From Nothopassalora personata (taxonomy: Eukaryota > Ascomycota > Dothideomycetes > Mycosphaerellales > Mycosphaerellaceae), in NCBI GenBank assembly GCA_033816765.1, contig CM066298.1, positions 1,364,001 through 1,428,000 on the forward strand: 64,000 nt of DNA, written 5' to 3'. Below the pieces are notes generated by a model, which was given only the letters and a program-made list of their open reading frames with translations, was not told the origin of the DNA and ran no database searches. Positions within the stretch are counted from its first letter, which is position 1; each line of letters starts with the position of its first letter. The translations under genes and the position numbers were made by a program. Positions 52,008 to 61,134 of this stretch are shown here, in pieces.

Positions 52008-53412
52008 CTACATCGACACCTGGCCCGTCGCCACCACACCGTTCGCCAACTTCACACCACCATCCCACTTTCCATCCTTTCGCTCCCACTCGACACTACC
52101 CATACTGGTGGTTCGCAACACGTTCGCCTTGAAGGCCGAGAGCTTTTCGCACTTCTTCGAGAGAATGTCCAGGTCTTCTGTAGATGGGAAAGTTTTGGCC
52201 ATGACGCCGGAGCCTACGCGTCGCTTCATGTCAGCATTGCTTCGAAATGTATCTTATCGACTGTGGTAATGCGAATCGGCTGTGGGGTACATATCAGATA
52301 GCTGTAAGGAAATGACCTGAACTCACGTGGATTCTGCACTTCCATGAAGAACTGTAAGCTCGGGTTGGCAACAATCTCCACCTGCTCCAACTCCTTACAC
52401 GGCTCCAGTGCTTTGAGCAGCTTCTTCTTATACTCCTCACCCGGCTCCACCTCCGCCGTAGCTTGCAAAACCATCGTATTCTTCTGCACCCCAAGAACCT
52501 TCTGCAACATGTCCGCAGTCAGCGTATAAAGCGTGGTATTCAACGCCCTCAACCCTTTCGGCGCAGTCTCCTCATCTGTCAGAGCTTTCACCAACGGGTC
52601 CGCCAGACTCTTGTTGAACGCCATGATTCCTTCCTTCCCCGCTGCTCCTTCGACATTCGTCGGATCATCTGGATCGTCTTCCGCCGTCTCGGGTTCGGAC
52701 AGGTTAAAGGAACAACTTATGAGACCGGGTCCAACCAGCAGTGGGAGTTCCGGCGCCTGGATCTTGCCCATGAAGTCTTCATCCGAGTGTCGGAAAGTAT
52801 AGTTTATCTCCAGAAACATCAGACCCCTCCTCGCCTCGCCCGGCTCTTGTGATGTATTGTACGTCACCCAGGGCGCGATGTGCTCGAAGAAGTGCGGCTT
52901 TGCGAATACATCGAGGAGATGTAGTGCTCGGAGGTTCTGCCATGTTTTGAAGGCTTGGATGGCGTCTTTTTGGCTGTCGGTGGTGATTCCGGCGAAGAGT
53001 TGGGAGTAGATTACGAGGGATTTCAGGTTGGGGAGGCGTTGGGCGAGGGTTGTGAGGAAGCCGGCGGGATAGCCCATGGAGAAGAGTTCGAGGGTGAGGG
53101 ATTCGATCGATTGGGGCAAGGGAGGGATCGACCAGGACTTGGAGAGTTCGTCTTGGTATTCGGTCATTTTGATGTCGGCTGTGAGGGTTAGGGCTTTGAG
53201 GCCTTGGGCCTGTGTGGGATGGAGTGTCAGTTGTGATTTTGCTGTATCTTGGAGGCTCCTCACGTCGGGTCGTCTTCTTCGACGCCTGATTCTGGACCTA
53301 CCTCTGGTGGAAACTCTGGCACATTGAACGATTGCAATGGTATCTGAGCACCTTGTGCTTGGTCTGGAGCGACAGGCTGGCCTGGGAGCAGTGCGGGATC
53401 TGTTGTTGCCAT
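52008..53412 (-). CDS. Conserved fungal hypothetical protein, three exons
   Basis: My model joins 53412-53302, 53209-52327 and 52252-52008, giving 412 residues in frame. Intron 1 (92 bp) has GTAGGT, an AACTGAC branch site and CACAG; intron 2 (74 bp) has GTGAGT and ATAAG. The protein begins MATTDPALLPGQ; the middle has leucine-spaced segments (LKALTLTADI, SIESLTLELF, LPNLKSLVIYSQ, LRALHLLD) that look like irregular leucine-rich repeats. The C terminus includes NPHTFRSNADMKRRVGSG. I know no function; leucine-rich repeats suggest protein binding, as in F-box-associated proteins. Confidence 0.65.
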
Positions 53413-53976
53413 GGCTATGGCTGGTTTTATGGGCAGATAAGAGAAGAACTGTGGCTACGAGAGATAATGTGGACGATATGAGGGGAGCCGCAGTATACTC
53501 GATGTTGATGTCGTGCTCAAGGAGGCCTTGGTCTTGGTAAGAAGACGGCAGAAGACGGGAGAATTGTAGAGGAGGAGATGGGAGCCATTGTGCCTGCAAG
53601 GTACACCTTCGCTCAGCTGGATGCTCGTGAGCTGTCGGATGGTAAAGGATGTGCGGAGTATGCAGGGAAATCGGCAGGGTTGAGGTGAAGGTTCCGGAGA
53701 CGCGTTGAGGGGTTGAGATGCTGAGATAACCAGACCAGTATGCTCCTGATACAGAGTAGCTCGAGCCATGGTCTGATACTCAGGAGGCATCAGCGGTGTG
53801 ACGTCCGCATGCGTTCACATGTCAATAGAAAGCTTTCTCACAATAACAAACTCTCATCAAAGGACTCCACAGGATCAACCACACGCTCGCGTAGTCATCT
53901 GAACCCTGTCGTTTATACTGAGACTCGATCACATCTCCACGACCAGACCGTCAGACCCGCGAGCCTGCGCACCAAA
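53413..53976. other. Divergent intergenic region
   Basis: 564 bases between the 52008-53412 gene (minus) and the 53977 gene (plus), expected to hold both promoters. No ORF of note. Confidence 0.4.
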
Positions 53977-54873
53977 ATGGCGGACAACATCAAGAAAACG
54001 GCCAAGGAGGAGGCCAACAGAGTGCAGCAGATTGCCAATGAGGGTGTCAGATCTGGCACCTACATCTACCCAATCAAGGTGAGCCTGCGATATCACGCCG
54101 AGTAGCTGGCTTATACTGAGACGTTGTAGGGCATCTTCTACCTCCTCTCTCACAAGGAACTCCGCAAGCCACTTCTCTCGCGCCTGATCCCGACCATGAC
54201 CTTGGGAGCAGGAATCACAACACTGATGTTTCTGTTCACTTACCTTCCACAGCTGGCCGTCTTGGTCTTCACATCCGGACCAATTGCCGCACTGACTACT
54301 ATCCTGCTGGTGCTTTCCGAATCCAGCACCGTCACCATGGTCCTTTCAAAGAGTCTCCTCATCGAGGACGCACTGATCGACACGTTCGACGCAACTCTTA
54401 TTCTGAAAGGCCAGACCGCTCTGGTCGAGAAGCAGCGCACTGTCAAGGGCTCCGGCGTCGGCGACGCCTTTCAACGTCTTGGTAGGCTTGCCACCAAGCC
54501 TTTCGCAAACTTCTCACCGCAGGCCATCATCAAGTACTTGATGTACCTGCCGCTGAACTTCATCCCAGTGGTCGGAACTGTCATCTTCGTCATCCTTCAA
54601 GGCCGCAACTACGGACCTTCTTCGCACGCCCGCTACTTCCAGCTCAAGGGCATGAACAAGGTCCAGCAGGAGAAGTACGTCGAGGCACGAAAAGGCGCTT
54701 ATACTGCTTTTGGCGTGCCGGCTGTTCTGTTGGAGATGATCCCGGTGGCTGGTATCTTCGCGGCTTTCACCAATACCTGCGCCGCTGCACTTTGGGCTGC
54801 TGATTTGGAGAACAACCAGGGCACCGCGCAGAACTTGCGGGAGGAAGTGGCGAAGGCGAGCAAAGGTGACTAG
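53977..54873 (+). CDS. Multi-spanning membrane protein like Rrt8/Lds outer-spore-wall family
   Basis: The exons are 53977-54078 and 54130-54873, with a 51-bp intron (GTGAGC...GTTGTAG), giving 281 residues. After a charged N terminus comes YPIKGIFYLLSHKELRKPLL, then long hydrophobic segments (LGAGITTLMFLFTYLPQLAV, GPIAALTTILLVLSES, YLMYLPLNFIPVVGTVIFVI, VLLEMIPVAGIFAAFTNTC). This layout is typical of the fungal EI24-like/Rrt8-Lds1-Lds2 family, which in yeast localises to lipid droplets and acts in spore-wall assembly. The family call is from pattern memory; the role in a mould is open. Confidence 0.65.
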
Positions 54874-55302
54874 GAAGTTCTTGTAAGCGAGGCATTGGGC
54901 CTGGCACAGACTCTACACAGATGGTTGTTCTGGGGGTTGATCCACTTTGTGCTCTCGCAGCTACTGAATATCTTCAGAGGGCTTCTCTCAATAGGCAAAA
55001 CACGCGAAGAAGGAACGCGGAGGAACGAGTAACGAGCGTCGACAGCGTCATCATGAAGTGAAACTCTAACTGCGACTGCGGCTGGAAGATGACCCAGTCG
55101 CCTTTGCAAGACGAGAGTCGGAAGTTGGAAGCTGACAGTGGTTCAGATTCAACCATGTTACGTAGGAGCAGTATAACACAGTCACCCAAGGCCATTTGAA
55201 CATTCAGCGAAGCTCCAACGTCACACAACGCACAGCCACGTTCTTGATGGCTAGATCTAGGTCGCACAGGTGGCGGAGCCATGGCAGCTGAAGTCAACCT
55301 CC
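54874..55302. other. Intergenic region before the HET gene
   Basis: 429 bases with no convincing gene; it should hold the promoter of the gene at 55303. Confidence 0.4.
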
Positions 55303-57105
55303 ATGAAACATTACAGCGGCAGGAGCACACACCGACCACTTCGATTGCCGCACTCATTCCTGACGTTCGACATGACGGTTACACAGTCAGCGGATAGCGA
55401 GCCGATCAAGCACACCGAATATCTTTACGCCAAGTTGTCCGACCCTCGTGTGCAGGTCCGCCTGCTGCAATTACTTCACGAGACAGACGATGAGGCATTC
55501 TCTTGCACCGCCCAGATTTATGATCTTAACCACTTGCCCAAATACCATGCGATTTCCTATACTTGGGGAAGCAAGGCTGAGCCCGTCACTATCATGGTTG
55601 ATGGGGTGTCGTTCCTCGTAAACCAGAACTGTCGAGAAGCACTATTGCAGGCGAAACACCATGGAGCTCAATACGCTTGGATCGACTCTGTATGCATCGA
55701 CCAAAGTGACCTCGAGGAGAAGAGTATCCAGGTATCGATCATGTATGAAATATACCGCCACGCTTCAAAGGTGCTCCTGTGCACGGGACCCACCTTTGCA
55801 GGAATCGAACTTCTCGAGCAGGCCACTGGAGAGATCCTCCACTTCCAGATCTTGTCTGCGGGCCGTGAACATCCAGCTTTCAGCAAATGGGCTAAACACA
55901 AGGACGAGGTTTATATGCTTGTGGTGGGGTATGCCTTCAACATCCTCAGTCGGCGCCCTTACTTCTCTCGTTTATGGGTAGCACAAGAAATCCTCGCGGC
56001 TCGAGAAGACCCAGTGGTAGCTTGTGGTAGGGCATTTATGGCATGGGGCTTACTATACCGACTTGGAAACACACTCCGTAGAGAGTTCGCATGGAAGTAC
56101 TCCACAGGGCTCCATGTGGAGGAATTCATACCCTCGCTGTATGACCTGGGCCACACACCAGGGCAGCAAAAGAGCTTCCTTGGTCACCTCGAATGGACCT
56201 CTAAGCTACTATGCCAAGACCCTCGTGACCGAATATATGGGACTTTGAGTTTGTTTGACTGGGCTGCAGCTGGATTGGTGGCACCGGAGCCAGACTACAA
56301 TATCAGCGCAGTGGATCTGGCCTTGGGACTGGCTGAAAAGCTTCCGCCTTCGTGCTATTCACAGGTCGAAAACTTGGTGAGAGCACTTGAGATCAAGCAA
56401 AGTGACCTAAAACCGTACCTATCTCAGGCTTTGACAGAGGGATGTCCCAGGTCACACATTCAAGTCATACCGCGGGAAATTTACGTTCACACCATCTGTG
56501 TACTGAGCCACAACAGCCTCGGCCATCTCATATGTAAATTCGCAGCCAATGAATCTTGGAGACAGGCCGACGGCAGAGCAACAAGCATATCCGTCGCCAG
56601 ACAAAAGGGCGGTATCTCCGAAACCCCAGACAGGAGCCTAGCGGTCGATCTATACACCCAGCATGGCAGCCTGGTTGGCTTTGTATGCACTGCCGCCACT
56701 GCTGGCGACATCGTCGTGATTGCTGCATGTGGTGAGGTCGTACTCCGACGGTGCGCGACGACGCATGAGTACCATGTCATAGGAAGAGCAGAAATCTTGG
56801 CGGATCTCTTCACGGTCCATGACTTTTCCGGCAAAATCCGCATGATCGATCCTAATGCCGTCGTGCTCGAGATGTTCGCGACACACGTGGCGATGCTATC
56901 TTTCTTCGCCGACCGTAGTGACTTATCCTGTTACGAACATCTCGCTTTACAGGTGCCAGGGGTGGGGACTATTGTGCGTGATACCACAGTCGGGGGGAGG
57001 CGACATCTGACAGACTGGGTGGAAAGTTTGTCGCATGAGCCAAAGGCAAGGAGTGGAGGAGGGGAAGTCAGTACAGAGCTTCCAAGCCATGTTGAGCAGG
57101 AATAA
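55303..57105 (+). CDS. HET-domain (heterokaryon incompatibility) protein
   Basis: The longest ATG start gives 600 residues; a second ATG at 55372 (577 residues) is equally good. The HET core is clear: YHAISYTWGS at about residue 81, NCREALLQAK at 109, then AQYAWIDSVCIDQ at 122 and SIMYEIYRHASKVLLCTGP. Together these are the three conserved blocks of the domain. The C-terminal half is unrelated to known repeats and ends without WD40 or ankyrin motifs. HET proteins trigger cell death when incompatible hyphae fuse and belong to variable families in Pezizomycotina. I see one intact frame and no intron. Confidence 0.85.
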   Translation: MKHYSGRSTHRPLRLPHSFLTFDMTVTQSADSEPIKHTEYLYAKLSDPRVQVRLLQLLHETDDEAFSCTAQIYDLNHLPKYHAISYTWGSKAEPVTIMVDGVSFLVNQNCREALLQAKHHGAQYAWIDSVCIDQSDLEEKSIQVSIMYEIYRHASKVLLCTGPTFAGIELLEQATGEILHFQILSAGREHPAFSKWAKHKDEVYMLVVGYAFNILSRRPYFSRLWVAQEILAAREDPVVACGRAFMAWGLLYRLGNTLRREFAWKYSTGLHVEEFIPSLYDLGHTPGQQKSFLGHLEWTSKLLCQDPRDRIYGTLSLFDWAAAGLVAPEPDYNISAVDLALGLAEKLPPSCYSQVENLVRALEIKQSDLKPYLSQALTEGCPRSHIQVIPREIYVHTICVLSHNSLGHLICKFAANESWRQADGRATSISVARQKGGISETPDRSLAVDLYTQHGSLVGFVCTAATAGDIVVIAACGEVVLRRCATTHEYHVIGRAEILADLFTVHDFSGKIRMIDPNAVVLEMFATHVAMLSFFADRSDLSCYEHLALQVPGVGTIVRDTTVGGRRHLTDWVESLSHEPKARSGGGEVSTELPSHVEQE

Positions 57106-57196
57106 GAAGAAAGTCTGGAGATGACAGCATGAACGAGGATAATCACACGATCCACTTCCACTAACCCATCATCCCACCTTCGCATCCCCAACCCTC

Positions 57197-57615
57197 CTAA
57201 ACCTCAAAGATCAACCTCTTCCCCCTCGGCTCCGCAATAAACCCCCTCCCCTGCTCAATCCCCCAATCATGATTCATCCACCACCTCAGTCTCAAAAATT
57301 CGCAAAACCCGCCGCCAACGCAACTGTCAAAATCATCAAAGCGCAATTTCTCCCCAAGCATATTCTCCCTCCACTCCCAAAATCCCAAACCCACTTCTCC
57401 ATCTCCTCCACATCCCTTCCTCCACCGAGCCACCGCTCCGGCTTCCACGCAAATCGATCCGGGAAGACATCGTCACCGCGATGAAGGCAGGCATTCGAGC
57501 TACTGCTAGCAACTGTGCCGGCGGGAAGAAAGTGGCTGTGAAGAGTCACGCCGCCGGCGGGGATGGTGCAAGATTGACGGACGGGGGGTCGAGACGTGGA
57601 GGCTGAAGGTTTCGT
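57197..57615 (-). pseudogene. Cytochrome P450 3' remnant, frameshifted
   Basis: The minus strand shows the end of a P450: TIPAGGVTLHSHFLPAGT, then FPDRFAWKPERWL and the heme-binding loop FGSGGRICLGRN with its Cys ligand. Just after, near 57300, the frame breaks: one frame ends AAGFANF-stop while the next carries on as FLRLRWWMNHDW to the stop at 57197. There is no I-helix or ExxR motif upstream, so only about the last 135 residues survive. A decayed gene, not a functional enzyme. Confidence 0.8.
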
Positions 57616-58087
57616 GGAGAATTGCGTGGCGTGTAGGAGGGGAAAGATTGTCGAGTTCGGAGGGAGATTTTTTGGTCTTCTAAGACATTGGCTTGTCGGC
57701 CTTGTTCTGGATCATGGCGTCTTGTACTCTGTCCAGTCCTCGCGAGGTGTCGGACCCAAAAAAGCTCTTTGGAGAGAGAGGAAATCCACGCTGTATTCGC
57801 GGATTCTAGCGATGAATACGACGAGGATTGCTACGGATTGGCAGATTACGCAGTGGCCGAGAAGTGGCAACGGGCAAGGCGCTGGTTATGATAGGAAGGG
57901 TATGGCGAACTTGGGCAGTCTGCAGATTCCAGCTGCTAGCTGCAGCCTGCGTGGAAGTTCGTCAACGATTAAAAATTAAGCTCACATCGCTAACCCATTC
58001 TACACAATCGTTTCCAGTGCAACGTCCAATTCCTCCCCATTCCTAGGTGTTCGCTGCACTCTGGTTGCCACAAGGGAAGTCCTTCTG
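57616..58087. other. Region between two gene remnants
   Basis: No gene is recognised. It may hold decayed parts of the neighbouring P450 and permease. Confidence 0.35.
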
Positions 58088-58762
58088 ACCACCATCGCAT
58101 CGACCCTGACTGACAGTGGCACCGCTGGAGTGCTTTGGGGCTTCATCGTTGTAACCTTCGGATTCTCCTTCGTGCAACTAACCGCCGCCTCGATCTTGAC
58201 CCTGATCTTGATGCCTCACACTCATATCCTCCGCCATCGCCGAGATCGCCACCGCTGCGCGACAGGTCGGGACTTTCGCACGAAGTAAGGGCATGGCGTG
58301 CCAAGCCACTCGTGGATATCGCACAGTACACCAGGCTGGAAGATACCACTGAACGCGGAGCTGGTCGGCTTGCTCGTGATAAGTCTCCTCTTCATCATCG
58401 ATCGGGGCTCTTCCGCTGCCTTGAACGCCATTGTGGTCTTGACCACTGTCGGTCGGTTGACGGCCTACAGCACCGTCATGTTCATCAGCTGCGTACTGCT
58501 AAACTAAGCACTACCGCAGTCTCGCTGGACTCTTGTCCGTCGGTCCATGACCACCAATATCATCGCAATGGCCTACCTCCTCATGGTCTACGTCTGGATG
58601 TTCTTTCCCACCGCCACGCCCGCGGAACCGAGCACATTGAACTGAGCGGTTGTAACGTTTGCGGCAATCATGACGATCGCTACGGTATACTACATAATCC
58701 GAGGACGGCATCCTTATATCGCGCCTGCAGCTCTCGTCAAGCGCGCGGAGCATGGACGATGA
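58088..58762 (+). pseudogene. Amino-acid permease, C-terminal half, broken by frameshifts and a stop
   Basis: Segments typical of fungal amino-acid/GABA permeases occur in order but in different frames: GTAGVLWGFIVVTFGFSFV, then AARQVGTFARSKGM, PLNAELVGLLVISLLFII with SSAALNAIVVLTTVG, then LPQSRWTLVRR and YYIIRGRHPYIAPA. The frame shifts near 58200 and again near 58290. Stops occur near 58505 and 58645; at the latter TGA stands where TGG (Trp) is expected. The N-terminal membrane spans are absent. It is convergent with the flavoprotein gene. Confidence 0.7.
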
Positions 58763-58809
58763 TGTCCACTGGAAGTAGATCGATTCCACTGGTGTGCAAT
58801 CTATTGCTT

Positions 58810-60393
58810 CTAAGCTGTGACCTGTCCCGCCGGCTTCCACTCTTCCACCCACTTCTTCACAGCCTTCATAAACTTGAAGAACCCTACGTTGAACTCCTCA
58901 TGCCCGTACTTCTTATCCACCACCCGCTCTGGGAACGCAATGCCCACACCGTAGACGCCTGGGAGTCTTTCTAACTGACCGACAGCACCGTCCCGAGATT
59001 CCTTGACATAGTTGAAGACACCCTTATCGTGATCGAAATGCGGTGTAATCACGCTGCCATTACTCGAAAGCTTAAGAGCAGGCACAGGGTCTCTGTTGTA
59101 TCCGATTGCCTGGACAACGTACTCGCACCCCGGGAGTTGGGTTTCGTAGATCTCCTTCTCGGTCCCTGACTTGTACGCCACTTTCGTCAAGACTTTAGAG
59201 ATCCGGCTGGAGGGGAGAGTTTCAGGCTCGAGATTGTCTTTCGCCCAGACTGCGGCTTCGCCTTTGAGACCGGTGTTGTCGCGGGCAATGAAGCCGTCTT
59301 CGTATTCTGCGTAGCGGAGTGGGTGCCGGGTGAACCATTTTACATGGAGGTTTGAATGTGATGAGAGGGCGAGAGTCGTTAGGTTCCGGAGGACGAGGAC
59401 TGCGCTGTGGGATGCTCCTATTACTGCTATTGTGGTTGGAGCTGATGGGGAGAGGATTTGAGATAGTTGTGAGGGCATCAGAGCTGTGTCCAGGTGGAGG
59501 TGCTTAAGGCCTTGGGGTTCGAAAGGAAGGGGTGGATCCTTTGGCGAGGCACCGGTGCAGAGAATTAGACGTCTTGTCTGGATGTTGGTGATGTCTTGAG
59601 GCGTCTTGTTCGCGGCGTCAATGTTGACTGTCCAGGTCGAGCTCGACTCGTCCAGTGCGGCTTCTGTTACTCGACCTCGTTGTGTGATGACGCCAGGAGT
59701 TCTCTTCAAGCCTTGAGTGAGCATCAGGCACATGTCAGCGGCGTGGCTGAGAGTGCAGCCTTTCTCTTGGTCTAAGCGTCGGAGGTCCTGAAGGTTGTCT
59801 TGTCGTCCATCAACAGGCACGCCATCACTAGCGCTGGGCTCCTCCCATCGATCTCGAGACGGCAGTCCACTGACAATCTTCCTGAATGGCGCGACAGCTG
59901 TTGCATAATCGATGAATAGTTTCACCTTCGTGTTTGAGGGCACCTCCCGATAGTACTTATTGACCCTGCCACCATCGAACGAATCGTCAACCCATAGTAT
60001 ACGATCAATACGATTCTCCAGTAGGTTGCCAACAGCAGTAATTCCAGCAGGTCCAGCACCGACCACTACAGCCTCATACGTCCTGTATGGACCAGACATT
60101 GTGGTAGCATTTCGTGCGCTGATTGACTTTGTTGTTTTCGACATGACAGTTTGATTTAGAGACCGTGATTCCTGAACAGCAGACGCCCTCGAAGATATCG
60201 ACCTCACACGCCGAGGAGCCGACACCACAGCCCTAGATGGAGCTTGCCATGCTGCATGTGAGAGCAAGCACCTTCCCGCATCGGATCCCGACGCCTGCGG
60301 GCGCTTGCGCAGCTTCGTCGTGCTCTGTGGGCGCAGACTGAGCACTAAGGTTTGAGATATATGACCGCTCGGGAACACTGTTCTGGACGCCAT
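58810..60393 (-). CDS. FAD-dependent pyridine nucleotide oxidoreductase-like protein
   Basis: 527 residues from the ATG at 60393. The FAD-binding Rossmann motif VVVGAGPAGITA is at about residues 109-120 and a second dinucleotide site (IAVIGASHSAVLVLRNL) near 325. RRLILCTGASP and YVVQAIGYNRDP are the usual flavoprotein elements that follow each fold. The first 95 residues are Arg/Ser-rich without acidic runs and could be a mitochondrial presequence; ATG codons at residues 84 and 99 are alternative starts that would give a cytosolic form. The substrate is not evident. No redox-active CxxxxC disulfide is visible near the FAD site, so a monooxygenase/oxidoreductase type is likelier than a disulfide reductase. 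Confidence 0.75.
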   Translation of the reverse strand: MASRTVFPSGHISQTLVLSLRPQSTTKLRKRPQASGSDAGRCLLSHAAWQAPSRAVVSAPRRVRSISSRASAVQESRSLNQTVMSKTTKSISARNATTMSGPYRTYEAVVVGAGPAGITAVGNLLENRIDRILWVDDSFDGGRVNKYYREVPSNTKVKLFIDYATAVAPFRKIVSGLPSRDRWEEPSASDGVPVDGRQDNLQDLRRLDQEKGCTLSHAADMCLMLTQGLKRTPGVITQRGRVTEAALDESSSTWTVNIDAANKTPQDITNIQTRRLILCTGASPKDPPLPFEPQGLKHLHLDTALMPSQLSQILSPSAPTTIAVIGASHSAVLVLRNLTTLALSSHSNLHVKWFTRHPLRYAEYEDGFIARDNTGLKGEAAVWAKDNLEPETLPSSRISKVLTKVAYKSGTEKEIYETQLPGCEYVVQAIGYNRDPVPALKLSSNGSVITPHFDHDKGVFNYVKESRDGAVGQLERLPGVYGVGIAFPERVVDKKYGHEEFNVGFFKFMKAVKKWVEEWKPAGQVTA

Positions 60394-61134
60394 TTTTTGT
60401 CTTTGAGTCTGAGAGGATAGTCCTCGATATATGTCGATGCCAGCTGAATGTTACGAATTCCTGATCAGTCACAGTTCTGGGGCTGAGGCTGTCATAAAAC
60501 ACCAGTTGGCGACAGTCTTCAAACTTCACCCCACCGCAGCACACCAGACGCGTATTCAATCAACGCCCTGCGCACAAATAGCCTCGTGCTGGTGGCAAGT
60601 TGAGGTGAGATGGATGCAGTCCAGTACAAGTGCGTAGCCGACGGCCCGAAGCCTGCGCCTTGTTCGCGGTTGAGATTGTCTTGCTCCGAAGCGGTGGAGT
60701 TTGGCCTGTCGCTTTCTCCCTGCTCCTGATCGCTGGGACGCAACGGCCGTGTAGTCAAGGTGGGCGTTGTTGACCTCGAAAGAAAATTATCTTTCTCGTG
60801 AAGTCTAGATGCAAAGGTGGCGAATCTGGCGATGCTTGGCACAGAGAGGTCTGATTCGGGTGAGATAAGCAGATCGAGGCAAAATGTCAACGAATGAATG
60901 TCACGTGAGATGATTCCGAAGTTGCAGCATCAGGTGTGCCACCAGGTCGGATAGCGCAGAACATGGCATCAAGTAGGTGTACTGTAGCTGGAAAGATGTT
61001 GATCGAATGATGCATCAACAAGAAACCGATGGCGCCATGGTCGGCTTCAAGCACGAACGACGTCTCTATCCTATGCTTCGAACAGCACACAGGAGCCAGC
61101 TTCCATCACTGTATCGTCTCAGGTATCGCGGTCA
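60394..61134. other. Intergenic region between two minus-strand genes
   Basis: 741 bases holding the 3' end of the F-box gene and the promoter of the flavoprotein gene. No convincing gene. Confidence 0.4.

Noticed and set aside
60519..60890. 123-codon minus-strand ORF
   Set aside because: Composition like intergenic DNA, no domain, and it lies in the promoter of the flavoprotein gene.
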